In this document: piece by piece, positions 14,425 to 25,384 of the stretch
Position numbering within the stretch: position 1 is the stretch's first letter
Layout: every line of letters starts with the position of its first letter
Source of the DNA: Urophycis tenuis
Lineage: Eukaryota > Chordata > Actinopteri > Gadiformes > Phycidae
Length of the DNA: 64,000 bases
Reading direction: 5' to 3'
Assembly: GCA_036785325.1 (NCBI GenBank)
Contig: JAXIVH010000005.1
Span: 8,490,383 to 8,554,382 of the forward strand
Notes under the pieces: model-generated
What the model was told of the DNA's origin: nothing
Database searches by the model: none
What the model saw: only the letters and a program-made list of their open reading frames with translations
Program-made: the position numbers and the translations under genes

Positions 14425-15208
14425 CCCATTACATATCACTCAACTGGACCATCCAGTCCGCAAAGTAGGGATTCGCAGCCAGTGCAGACTTGTTCATTAG
14501 GGCCAAAGCACCAAAAGTCCTGTGAGACTTGAAGTGTAGCCAATAAGACATAATTTACCAGCTTGAAAAAATACAACTTTGCGTCTCCCAGATGGTGGTA
14601 CTTTTCATATAATCATCGATCAGAACGCTCACTTCTGATATACCCCTAACAGGGCTGCCAATAGTACTTATCATCGTCCTCATCATGGTCTATTGAGTTT
14701 CTTATTGGGCTAAGAGCATGCCGTTTTTGGCTAACAAAAAGGGGAAGTTGGCCAAGCTTCCCTTCATATTGATGGTGGATATATATACGCTTTTAAACTC
14801 CGGGCCATTTGTTCAGTTTTATGTACAGAAATGCACAGCGGCTCATCGCAGGTCATATTCAGATCAGGCGATATTTCAGACCGACGTCAGGTAGCGTGCA
14901 GCTGTCTGCATTGTTTGGAAGCTGCTCATCACAAAAGCAGCGTTGAGATGTAAATTGCACACCAATTTGTGCGAGTCTCAAGTGGTCTATATGCTGAAAT
15001 AACTCCCCGCCGTCTGCCTTTCTGAAGCGCTTCGCCTCCCCTCCTCTAGCATTGTGTATGAGAGCATTCGGGGTGTTTTTCACCTGCCGACCGTATACTT
15101 CCTGGACCCGAGACAGCCAATAGAATTGAGCAGCTATTAAAGGCCGTGCATCGGCTAGTCTGCTTATCCCATGGCTCTGAGCAACAACTCAATATGGACC
15201 ACTTAGGG

Positions 15209-15255
<47 letters not shown>

Positions 15256-18200
15256 CGTGCGTGCGTGTGCAGGTCTTTCTGTACCAAACAGGCGTGTGCG
15301 TGGGATGAATGAGGATGGATACCCGACCCAAGCCCGACGGGCCAGGTCGGGTTCGGACAAATATTTAGAAATCATGCTCAGGTTCGGATCGGGCTCGGTC
15401 ACGTCTCGGTCGCATCACACACACATTTTTATTTTAGCCGCGCGTTAACCCGCGCATGTTGCGCAAAAAAAAAAACCTTGATGCCTGTCGGGCTCGGTTA
15501 CCATTCTGTCGGACGCGGGCCGGGCTCGGACAGAAAATTCCGGCCCAATCCGCACTCTAGTGTGTGTGTGTGCGTGTGCGTGTGCGTGTGTGTGCGTGCG
15601 TGCGTGCGTGCGCCGGTCTTTCTGTACCAAACAGGCGTGTGCGTGCCGTGGGATGAATGAGGATGGATACCCGACCCAAGCCCGGCGGGCCAGGTCGGCA
15701 TCGGACAAATATTTAGAAATCATGCTCAGGTTCGGATCGGGCTCGGTCACGTCTCGGTCACATCTCACACAAATTTTTATTTTACCCGCGCGTTAACCCG
15801 CGCATGTTGCGCTATGCCTGTCGGGCTCGGTTACCATTCTGTCGGACGCAGGCCGGGCTCGGACAGAAAATTCTGGCCCAATCCGCACTCTAGTGTGTGT
15901 GTGTGTGTGTGTGTGTGCGTGTGCGTGTGTGCGTGTAGGTCTCTCCGTACCAAACAGGCGCAGCAGGTGTGGCGCCCCGTAGACCTGGGACATGGGCGTG
16001 TCGGGCGTGTCGGCCAGGATCTGGGCGTACTGCGGCCTCTCGAACTTGTACAGCAGCTGAGTGCCCAGCATGACGTTGAAGTACTCCCGGATCCCCGCCA
16101 CCACCTCTCCCACCGCGTACTCCCTGGGCAAAACACAGGGGGTCACCTCACAGTCACCTCATGGTGGAGGAAATGGCAGCCGGTGGCCAGCGGCAATCGA
16201 TTACATGGTTTGAGACTGCGTTAAAAATAAATTAAAATAAAGGCGCTGTAGTTTAGGACTTCTTGAGAGTTGTAAACGCAGGGAGTGGAAAAAGGGCAGA
16301 GCACCGTTCTTGTTTAATATTCTCGTTCCCCCATCTGTTTCTCCGCCAGTGTTATTGACAGGTAAACCTGTGATTGAGAGGTAAACCTGTGGTTGACGTT
16401 ATGGTCTCTATCGATGACTGCGCTGGGTAAAAGGCTTACTGCAGGGCAGCATAGCTCAGCGGGTAGAGCGGGTCGTCCACTAACCAGAGGGTCGGCAGTG
16501 CGATCCCCACCTCCAACTGTCCACATGTCGAACCCCACAAATGCACTGATTCTAAGGCCCCATCTACACTAACCGGGGTAAATATAAAAACGCACATTCG
16601 CAATGAAAACGATCTCCGTCCACACTATCGTTTTCATATCGTTTACGGAATGTTTTGCAACCACGTTCCACACTGAAATGATTTTGATAAACAATGATTG
16701 TCATGGTTACGCGACTCCCGCCACGCCTCTCTGTTTAGATTACAGGCGCGCGATCAGCTGATAGCGTTAATACACGCGTTTTTTTTTTCCATCGCTTAAG
16801 CACAACAAGTACAGTGCTCGCCTTCGGCGTTGGAGTAACGAATAGGTGTTACATAATATGCCAAATTGTAACTGAAGATACATAAGTTCATTGCTCAGAT
16901 AGACCATTCTTTCAATTTCAACTGCCATGTTTGTGCGTCTCGAGCGACTTGAGCGTCTCGAGCGCAAGCTTGCGGCATTGTCATGGCAACCGAACGTCAT
17001 CGTTTCTAAAAGCCTCCGTCTACCCTGACCACACTACAACGCGAACCCGGAGTTTTCACATTCATCCACCTCAGCGACCGTTTCTGAAAAGCATCGTTTT
17101 CAGCGTCGGAATTCTCCGTTCTAATGTGGACGGAAGGGCTAAACGGATAAATATTTATGCGTTTCTGGATTTACTCGGGTTAGTGTAGATGGGGCCTAAG
17201 TCACTTTGGACATAAGCGTCTATCAAATGCCCTTCTTCTACTGCGTCTACGGTCCCTGTGTAGAAGCGGAGCTGGGTGGAATGTTGGGTGGAACGTTCTC
17301 ACGTTCTGTGAGACGGGTGCCCGTCAGCAGCCGTATAACTTTTTCCTGTAGCAGCCGTTTGTCTCAGTGTTACTGTTGGACTTACTTGTTGTCGTTTGAG
17401 TTTCCTTTTGACTTCTTGTAGTTTGCATAGTCCTCCAAGACTGCCTCAATGTTTTTCTTTGCCGGTAGGTGAAACAACTGTAAAAAAGAAAAGAAGAAAT
17501 AGAACAAAGAATTACAATAGAACCCTTGATTTTTGTTTCCCATGAATCCAAACACATGTTGATTAGACAAATCACCTCCGTGACCTTGATGCACTGTGAC
17601 AGCGTAAAAATCATGTCAACACTATGCTTGAAAATGCTTCATTTTCGAGCCAAGCGTATGCACACACAAATTGGACCAGCTGCTGATTAGAGCTGGCGTG
17701 ATATCGCAAATGAGCAACAGCATGCCACCCCTTCAGTTCATTTTCAGTTTGGTTTTTCAAAAGGGGGGTTTTCGATGTGCATACACACCAAAAATGTCTC
17801 TGGACACCATTGGCTGGACCTGCGACCAATCAGAGCAACGAAGCGTGTGACACGTCAGCGGTAGCCATTTTGGTCATGGATGAAGACGGCTCGAAGCGCC
17901 CCACGAGGTGCGCTCCTCTGAGGGGGTTTTTGTAGCAAATCTGCGCCCTGTAAAATAACTGGTTGTGATTGGCCTGACCCGGACCAGCCCTGCTGGGCGA
18001 CAGTGTTTACGGGAGGGGGGGGGGGGGGGGGGGGGGGGGAGGGGCAGGCACATGTGCCAGAGCAAACAAAACGTGTGCTCGCAGATTCACCTGGTTCCCG
18101 GGCTAGATTAAAACCATAGGGGGAAGGAAATAAAAATTCAACACACTGTTTGTTTAAAATGGCTACCACAGCGTCTCCTCGTTGCAGATTTCCCGTGTCC

Positions 18201-21200
18201 ATCATGCGACACAACACCACCGACGGGTGTGGAATGTCTCATAGTGTTATGTGATTAAATGACCACGGGTCTCCCTTGGGTACACGTAAAGTAACGGGGC
18301 CTGAAAGAGCCGCGCGCTCGCCCGGGAACCAGACGAATACACAATCTTGTGTTGTATTTGCTCTGGCATATAAATCTGGCCCACCTTTCTACTCGGGGCA
18401 GAGTTCCAGCAGGCCTGGCCCCGGCCCCGCACCATCCCGACTGTTCATCCAGTATGGGGCGGGTTCTAATGCGACGACCGAATGAGAGGAGCCCCCTGTG
18501 GGAGCCACGGGGGAGCGCTGAGGTCTTTTTTTTTTTTTTTTTGTAAACAACAAAGATGTCTGCCTCTGATGTCCGGTGTGTTTTGATGCTCCGATTGGTG
18601 GTGCAGGTTAATCCAATTGCGTCCGGTGGCATTTTTGGGCCGCGGCATCACGCTTGTTGATCTGAAGGATTCCACGCTCATTCGCATTTGGGAATTGGTC
18701 CCGCCGCAATATATGTGTGGTCCACGTAAACTCTGACCCATGCCTACGAGCATTTGAGACGGGGGGGGGGGGGGGGGACACAGGCGGTGGTGAGGTGGTG
18801 AATTGAAGCCAGGCGACGACACGTCTCACGGATTCAACGTCACTAACGATCGAATGTTCATTACAGGTCCACGTTGTCATAAACATTCAAAACTAGCAGT
18901 TTTGTTTGTACCCTTTCTGTTATCAGTGAGCATGTGGTGAGCCACGACCAGTCCCCAAGAACCTTACAAGTGAAGAGACGCAGTCACCTCAAACCTTCAT
19001 AATCCTAAGAATCAAAGTCAGCACGATATCTCATCAGCATCAGGCCTCCAAACAACATGCGCTCTTTAAAATGTCCCCCCCTCACCCACAAGCCCCTTGA
19101 TTGCGGGGCGGGGGAAATATAAATTTTTTTGTCTTCTTCTCGGTTGTCACTGTGACTCACCACGACGTGCCATTGATTAGCAGGCTTCCGATATGCATGC
19201 ACCGATCACCTGCTGCCTGAATTGACCCGTCTGCCGATGCGCTACGGCGACGTGTCGGGTAGGGTGTGAGGCTGAGCCACGTGCGCACATTTCCATTTAC
19301 GTGATTTACAAAAGGGAAAAATTGCCGACAGGTGTGCACATGTAAAGGTTTTATGGGTCTGTTTTTTTTTTTTTGGGGGGGGGGCTTTTGTGCGATCCTA
19401 CGCACTGTTTCAGAAATGAAAGCCCCTCGTAAGCACCCATCACCGCGCTCCAACATTGGCCAACACGTAGCGCAGCAGCAGGCAGCATATCAATCGCACT
19501 GCACCTAGTGAAAAGCCCCATTGAGACGTGATTTAATAAATAATTTAAAGGAACAGTAGTGTGTGTGTGTGTGTGTGTGCGCGTGTGTGTGCTTTTTTTT
19601 ATTTTTTTTACACAACATCTCCTCAGGGAGGACATGCGGACGGCTGCAGGCGTGCGCTCGCCTGTTTCTGCCGGGTGATGAGGTCCCAGTCGTCCACGAG
19701 CCAGGGCTTCAGCTCCTCCGGGATCTTCACCTTCACCTCCACGCGGTTGGTGAACATCTCCTCCTGGACAAGGAGACGAGGCGTGAGACGAGCGCATCCG
19801 CAGGCCGAACCCGTCGGCCTCCTCAGAGCGCTACCCTTCAGCCGGATTTCAGCCCTGATGCTTGATTACAATTGGTCGCGGCTAATGAGCAAATAAATAA
19901 GAACGTTCACACGAGAGGCCCCTCGAGTGACAAGGAACTGATCAGGCACATACATGACGCAAATAAATACAGTGGGGTTCTTACATTTAAATAAAATTCC
20001 CCCTGGAGACCAACGATCAGCACTAATGTAATCATCAAGCAATGGGTGAATAATATGCGGTGTGTGTGTGTGTGTGTGTGTGTGTACCACACCAGAGAGG
20101 TGAGTGGAAACGTAACCAGAGTACCAGACACACTTTGGTCACCCGGCCCGCACAGACGCGCGGCCTGTCAACCAGTGGCTGCGGTGTGGAGCGCTGGAAG
20201 AACGGCGACGGGAGCATTGAGCACTGCAACGTACACTTTCAACGGTGGCATCTGCCCGAGCCCTCTTCTTCCTCGGTCCCTGGGGCATCTCTCCGGTGCT
20301 AGTGCCCTCTCCTGCCCCAGGGGCTGCAGAAGACACACACACACACACACACACGTTTGTTTGTCTTCCCGTTAAAATTCCAAGTGGAGAATCAATGGAA
20401 AATAACGTTTCTTACTCTTCTGCTTGCTCTTCTTCGCTTTCCTGAAAAAAAAAAAAAAAAAGCACAGGTTTGGACACGTGTACTCGCCTGCGCGTTGAAA
20501 ATGCTACGAAACGAGGTATGTGAAAAGACGGCCAATGCAACTTTCTTACTCACAGATCAACATTTTTCTGCTGCACTGCAGCAATCTTTTTGCTTGGTGC
20601 TGCCCCCCTCATCTTCCCCTCAACATAATGATCCCTGGGGAGCAAACACAACACAGGCCGGGGTCAACACTTCACCTCAGACACGTCAAGGTGGCCACGC
20701 GACAGGAGAGAGTCACACACTGCGTCTCTACGCGGGGCTCTGACACACTCTTGTGTGTAGCGCCACTCATTTCCAATGGCATGCATTGTTTATCTTTTTT
20801 TTTTTTTTTGTAAAATTTGTAAAAACAGTTTTTCACATTATTGTAATGTTTCAAAGAGGATAATTGTCTGTCATGGCACGTTTGATGCGTTTAGTTTGGT
20901 TAGAATAAAGTCAGAATAAAATACGAGCCCACAAAAGCCTCACTTACTGATTGGCCTTTTGAAGCTCTTTTTGTTTAGTGAGGTTGCTGTCCACATATTT
21001 GAGAACTCTGCTTTCAGGAACCCATTCATCCCAGCTGGAAGGAGAAAGTGCTTGTCTTTAAATGTTGCAGCAGTAAAAACAACTTCAAAAACACCACAAA
21101 CACCAGGGGAGGACAATAGCATTGTTAATTTACAAGAGCTTACTTTTTGTTCCATCCGCTGTAATGAATGAAGTACTTGATCTGCTTTTCTTTTATATTG

Positions 21201-21854
21201 ATCTTCACACACTGTAATACAAGTATATTTATATTAGGCAATAAACATCCACCAGTTTCCATGTCTTGTTGTTGCAGCAAACCAATACGTAAGAAGCACA
21301 CAGTGACAAACCTTTGCCTCGTAGAGCAATGGCCCATGAAAACACAGGACTCTTTCCCCTGCAACCAAACACAGGTACACAGATTGTAGGTCAGGTCTAA
21401 TCACTGTTCACCAGTGGCAAAGATGCTACAGACGGGACTTTGAATGTGTATATTTGATCTCTGGTATAAATGTAATCACATGCACCCTTCTTGAGCTCAC
21501 GTACGTACGGAATCAGCTGGGCAACAAAAGCTGCCGCTTTGTCTGTCGTCCAATCACATTTCAGCTGCTTTAGCTAAGCAAGCTAACGTACGGTAGACAT
21601 ATGAACTAGGATAAATAATCCTCTGTGTTGCACTCTGTGGTTAATTTGAGCTTTTTTATGCGTGGCGATTGCTGATTCGTTTCACATTCGATGCTATATT
21701 AGCAATAATATTGATATTGGAAACTGGGCTTCAACAAAAAAAACAAACCCGCCCCCTCTGGACAACGGGGACGAATTCAGTTCACATCGGTGCATCGTTT
21801 CCCGTGATACAAACCTTCTGAAAACTTAGGTTTAGGGTCCTGTTTTGGCGCCAT
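10555..21854 (-). CDS. morf4l1: MORF4L1 / MRG15, complete 12-exon coding region
   Basis: Chromatin reader and scaffold of NuA4/TIP60 acetyltransferase and Sin3 deacetylase complexes; the family binds H3K36me2/3 through an N-terminal chromo barrel and partners through a C-terminal MRG domain. Coding exons, 5' to 3' on the - strand: 21854-21815, 21358-21312, 21211-21144, 21034-20948, 20634-20554, 20441-20416, 20323-20235, 19763-19662, 17477-17386, 16123-15951, 13402-13318, 10639-10555. They total 975 nt, joining in phase to 324 aa plus stop, close to the roughly 323 aa of the common mammalian isoform as I recall it. The protein begins MAPKQDPKPKF and ends YEVAPPEYHRKAV. Chromo barrel about residues 14-70, basic linker about 80-145 (PRKKRAR), MRG domain about 147-324. 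All donors are GT except exon 8, which is GC. Introns 8-11 are large and repeat-filled. The exon structure rules out a processed copy. Confidence 0.96.
11540..12498 (+). mobile_element. LINE 3'-end fragment (L2/CR1-like non-LTR retrotransposon)
   Basis: A degraded C-terminal reverse-transcriptase region in morf4l1 intron 11. Fragments in two shifted frames read VGNFVSWCELNHLQLNGTKT, VDTVEEYKYLG, FLRRLRSFNICRTMMRMFYE and VTCWGSGM-x3-D-x-NRLNRLIKR. These are the palm/thumb-side motifs of fish L2/Rex1-type elements. The 3' end has a GGGATCATTAAAGTATTTC tail with TCTG-type short repeats, as in L2-clade tails. The 5' half is missing and frames are broken, so it is dead. The exact family is uncertain. 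Confidence 0.8.
13318..19763 (-). CDS. morf4l1: morf4l1 exons 8-11: MRG domain core
   Basis: Exons 19763-19662, 17477-17386, 16123-15951 and 13402-13318 encode most of the MRG fold. Landmarks in order are IPEELKPWLVDDWDLI, LPAKKNIEAVLEDYANY, YFNVMLGTQLLYKFERPQY, MSQVYGAPHLLRLF and MLAYTPLDEKSLALLLNYL. This domain binds PAM14/MRFAP1, PALB2 and Sin3/Pf1-type partners in characterised vertebrate proteins. The exon 8 donor reads CAG followed by GCGAGC, a GC rather than GT site. The exon 10 donor (GTACGG) has two decoy copies further into the intron. Confidence 0.93.
15264..15960. repeat. Tandem duplication (units ~326-342 bp) that includes the morf4l1 exon 10 donor
   Basis: The block GTACCAAACAGGCG occurs at 15281, 15623 and 15947, the last being the true end of morf4l1 exon 10 and its donor. 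Between copies lie a GC-rich dispersed repeat (CCCGACCCAAGCCCG and GGATCGGGCTCGGTCACGTC) and a (GT)n tract. The first two copies therefore carry the last ten exon bases and a GTACAG decoy donor. Confidence 0.85.
16444..17232 (+). mobile_element. SINE split by a nested MITE
   Basis: The same SINE family as at 4890. The head and body (16444-16555) and the tail (17197-17232) are separated by the 641-bp element at 16556-17196. Removing that element and one TAA copy gives the uninterrupted tail sequence seen in the other copies. Located in morf4l1 intron 9. Confidence 0.8.
16556..17196. mobile_element. MITE with 22-bp TIRs and TAA target duplication (PIF/Harbinger-like)
   Basis: The element opens GGCCCCATCTACACTAACC and closes with its inverse, followed on both sides by AGTAAAT/GGTAAAT and AAACGCA sequence in mirrored order. 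The direct repeat TAA flanks both ends (16553-16555, 17197-17199), which is the TWA target typical of PIF/Harbinger transposons. There is no coding sequence. It sits inside a SINE, so it is younger than that SINE. Confidence 0.75.
17775..18655. repeat. Imperfect foldback (long inverted repeat) element
   Basis: The two halves are related as reverse complements across about 400 bp each. Matched blocks include CCCGGGAACCAG (18093-18104 inverted against 18321-18332), TTTGCTCTGGCA, CAGCAGG-CTGG, AGAGGAGC, GCTC-GATTGG, and CCAAT..GTCC near the ends. A G-run (18016-18039) and an (A/T) run (18527-18543) lie inside. It fills part of morf4l1 intron 8. The family is not identified. Confidence 0.6.
20416..20441 (-). 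CDS. morf4l1: morf4l1 exon 6, 26-nt micro-exon
   Basis: A very short exon between a T-rich tract ending in CAG and a GTAAGA donor. It encodes the lysine-rich KAKKSKQK of the linker between chromo and MRG domains. Both flanking junctions (exon 5 ends CT, exon 7 starts CC) need exactly this exon to keep the frame and to give the family sequence ending KQKTPG. Confidence 0.85.
20948..21358 (-). CDS. morf4l1: morf4l1 exons 2-4: chromo barrel domain
   Basis: Three exons (21358-21312, 21211-21144, 21034-20948) encode the methyl-lysine reader. Visible landmarks are RVLCFHGPLLYEAK, then KYFIHYSGWNKN, then WDEWVPESRVLKYVD. The aromatic residues of Y-F-I-H-Y-x-G-W and W-D-E-W are those that shape the chromo barrel and its methyl-lysine pocket in this family. 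Junctions are in phase: exon 2 begins after TTGCAG, exon 3 after TTACAG and exon 4 after TTCCAG. Confidence 0.93.
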
Positions 21855-22002
21855 TCACAGACTCAACTGATCGGATCTCTGGATGATCAAATTCACACAT
21901 TGCCAGTTTCCATTTCATCCAAATACAACACTGGAAGAGGATGTGGTTCGTCCATGGATTCGCCGCCGCCCTCGTCTCTCAAAACGTTTCCGGGAGGCGC
22001 TA

Positions 22003-22026
22003 GTCACGTGACCGCGGCTGACGTCA
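22003..22026 (-). promoter_or_regulatory. morf4l1 promoter elements: E-box plus palindromic CRE
   Basis: A palindromic GTCACGTGAC (22003-22012, USF/MYC-type E-box) and a full consensus TGACGTCA (22019-22026, CREB/ATF site) lie about 150-170 bases upstream of the morf4l1 start codon, in a GC- and CpG-richer patch within an otherwise AT-rich region. There is no TATA box. The spacing fits a CpG-type housekeeping core promoter. Assignment to morf4l1 is by position; the palindromes do not give direction and activity is inferred. Confidence 0.6.
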
Positions 22027-23582
22027 TCCCTGATGAGCGCAGTGACTCGATCGAGCGCATGTTAAATCCCACGATGTGGTGTAGTGAAGTAGACGGTCAA
22101 ACTATAGTTCAGTAAATGTAGCGTTATTTGTTTGCATATGTTGTTGATGCAACTATGCTGTACACTCTTTAAACCTGGAGGTGGTGCAGGGAGTTTTTTT
22201 TACATGCAGTTCATGCGCACGAATGGCATGAATTGCTGTAGAATTTACTGATGCTTGATAAGTTGGTGGTCGATAGGTTGGTGCAAATTGACCTTACTGA
22301 CCTTCACTAATTGTTGTTATATTTTTTGTCATCGCATGTCTTTTTTCTACAGCAATGAATCAAGGAATTGAAAATGTCAACACTACGACCCATGGAGCTG
22401 ACATTTTAAGTCATCATTAGGGCTACCTGGCCATTGGAGGGCTCAAGATTAGATGCGTTAAAATCATACATAAACACCTTCTAAGGTAACAAAATAGTGG
22501 ACGTTCTATCAAAATGTCAGGAAATTAAACGTTTCCTCATCTCGAGCTGAACAACTGTACAACACATCTTTTAGCTCTTGGCAGGCGGTCAACGTGAGCA
22601 CATCCACGCTGATCTGTAAGGAAAATGTTGCCTTCTTCTGGCGCATCAACTATCTCTAACGTTAGGCATATTGATTACTTTCCAGATGCTCCAATGCTAT
22701 AACGTCCATGGCGAATTTAAATTAGTTATCAAATAGATTATTTGTTTACAAAATGAACGTAAATGTCAATTTTCTTCCCTCGTGCTTACGTTCGTTCTTT
22801 GATTAATTGTTTTCGGCATGCGTAATTAAGTCACACATTCCGCTGTTATATATTCGTGCATTGGCTCGTTTGTTTGTAGTTTGTTTGTTTGCATATAGGC
22901 CAATGCCTACAAATAAGAACGTGTGAACACATCCAACGTATTGATTTTTTTAATGAGACGTATACATACAATAATGACACAGAGATGCACATAGTCTACA
23001 TACACTGTTAACATGTCAGCTTCACCTCAAAGGGTGTGGCATTTAAACTAAATCATATTACATCTCATAGGCTAGAATTGCGTTTTTTCAGGCTCTATTG
23101 ACTTGAAGTGCTTTTTGCTTCTGCGAGTGCGTTTGTGTTTCTCATATTGTCCATAATTGCCCTTCGTATATAGCGTTTCCCGTCGGATCAATGAAATAGG
23201 CCGATCATCTTATCTCTTATTTACACTTTGCACATATGAATATGAATTGCAATGTTGTGTCTTTTTTTTTATGAAAACGTCAATTAAGCAAACAAGTAGC
23301 CTACGCGTTATTCATGCTGGAATTGCGCATATAGGCTACATAGCCTACAGAGGCTATTGCCTTTGGTTGACATTTATACATTACACACAACAATGCTCAC
23401 GGTAATATAACAGGCGCGTGTTACAGTAGGCTACAGTAATGTGTCGTGTAGGTTACATAAACTGAACTAACCCACTCCAGAATATCGAGGAAGATATGCC
23501 ATTTTATGTCAACGTAGAGACAATAAGCACAGGTCTACATGGAACGACAATCTTCTAATAGCCTATACAATATTGCCCTTGT

Positions 23583-23588
23583 TTTATT
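23583..23588 (-). terminator. Poly(A) signal for the RXFP3-like gene
   Basis: AATAAA on the - strand about 130 bases downstream of the receptor stop codon. This is the first canonical hexamer after the reading frame. Confidence 0.45.
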
Positions 23589-23717
23589 TTATCTAATCGA
23601 CACGATCTTCGGAAGTTGTGCTTGGCTGTGCGCGCTTTGCACTGTGCGCTCCCGGTGCGTCTTGACTAATGTTGGCACAGTTTGGGTTGACGATTATTTG
23701 TTTAAAAAAAAAAACCC

Positions 23718-24703
23718 TCATCCACGATATATTAAGTCTTTCAGTTTCTTTCTAAATTCCTTCCTCATGAGACAGTAGATAAAGGGGTTAAGGCAGCTGT
23801 TGGTGTGCGCAAGACACACTGTCACTGGGAACACATACGAGTGAACTATGTAGTACGCCTTATCCCAGTTCGCAGCGTTCAGCTTCACCAGCACACTCCA
23901 AAAAGTGATGGCCTGGTTGGGCATCCAGCAGAGGAAGAAGGACAGAACGACGATGGTGACAGATTTTGTGACTTGCGACCTCCTTTTGGGTTTCCAGGTT
24001 TCATGCCCCGATGGCGAATGAAGCGCAGCAGCATGATGTAACTGACGGACACGATGGACATTGGCAACACGAACCCAACAAGTATCTTTTGAATGTGATA
24101 AACTGCCAGCCAATATTGCCCACCTGGGAACCTCAACAGACAAAGTTTTTCTCCCGTCACGTTGGTCACAGAAGAATAAATGGAGGTTGGTGCCGTCGCC
24201 ACGGTTGCCATTACCCAAATCATTGCGCATACCCATTTGGCAGAGATAGACTTTTGCCTTGTTCGGTCTTTGAGAGAGGAAGCAACAGACCAGTACCTGG
24301 TCACACTCATGGCAGTCAGAAAGAACACGCTGGCGTACATGTTCATGACGGTGACAGAAAGGATGATTTTGCACATGGCGTTTCCAAACGGCCAGCTGAA
24401 ATCCAGCGCGGTGTCCACTGCCCAGAACGGCAAAGTCAGAACGAACTGAAAATCTGTCACTGCCAAGTTCAGAACAAATAAATTAACCCTCGACTTTTTT
24501 CTCTCTTGTTTGACCCGAATAAAGAAAAGCACCATTAAATTGCCCACCAAACCAACTGCACACACAACCGAGTAAACGAAGCAAATAAGGAGTCTCAAAA
24601 CTAGGCTCCCATCCGCCGTCACGTCGATGTCTTCCAGGTTGCTGAAGCGGTCCAGTCCGGTCAATGACTTGTTCAAGAAAGTGCTTTGGCTTTCTTCATC
24701 CAT
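23718..24703 (-). CDS. Relaxin-3 receptor-like class A GPCR (RXFP3/RXFP4 group), one frame break
   Basis: Single-exon seven-transmembrane receptor for relaxin-family peptides, coupling to Gi in characterised members and acting at the plasma membrane. It starts MDEESQSTFLNKS (a glycosylation site at N11). TM1 is about 33-60 and TM2 carries NLAVTDFQFVLTLPFW. ECL1 is ALDFSWPFG, with TM3 Cys111 pairing with ECL2 Cys188. The TM3 end is VTRY in place of DRY, as in RXFP3. TM6 has SFFLCWMPNQ and TM7 NSCLNPFIY, with a short basic tail ending in KDLIYRG. The frame changes in the third intracellular loop at about 23975-24005, where the AAAA run (23984-23987) before GGAGG seems one base short; with it the product is about 328 aa. 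It may be an assembly error or a decaying paralogue. Teleosts have several rxfp3 paralogues and I cannot assign the subtype. Confidence 0.85.
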
Positions 24704-25378
24704 AGTGTCACACGATACGCTGTACTCCTGCGTACAGCCTCTAAAAACAAAAGAGCACGAAACTCAGCTGAAACAAATGCTGGCAATACAATCCAGGCTA
24801 CTTTTCTCGTCCCCCTCCAAGTGTAGGCTGACGCACGGAATAAACACTACACGGTCCGTGAAACCACAGCATCCCTCTCTTCTGGTGATGTTGGTCCCAG
24901 AGTACTAAGGTCGACAGGATGGTAGACAAGACTACTTCTAGGAGACACCCCCCCACCCCGACCCCCACCCCCACCCCCACCCCCAGTACACCATGATTGG
25001 TGCCGATGTTTGACTTGTTAAATGCCACAATTCAGCTTACGCATTTGGTCAACACTGGGCAGCGTTGCCACTGGAGTGTGAGTCAGCCTCGAATAGTGTT
25101 GTTTGGCTGGCATATTTTACAAAAATTTTCCGTTAGTACATTAAGTCGCAGTGATTACATGTGCTTGTCATATAGTGCTGCAGATCTATGACAGCTATGC
25201 ACATGTGGCCATAATGGCACCTGTACAAGTGGACTCTACTGCCACCAAGCGTTTTATTGCTGTTGGTGCAAGTGTTGGAGCTCTGCAGAACGGAACGAAC
25301 AACAATAAGACCGTTTCCACCACTTCGCTTTCCAGGGGCCTCGAATAAATGATGGAGACACAAGAAAACAGAATGCAT

Positions 25379-25384
25379 TTTATT
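25379..25384 (-). terminator. Candidate pias1 poly(A) signal
   Basis: AATAAA on the - strand 2.76 kb downstream of the pias1 stop. I saw no earlier - strand hexamer, but the 200-base N gap could hide one. If used, the 3' UTR is about 2.8 kb and contains the gap. Confidence 0.3.
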
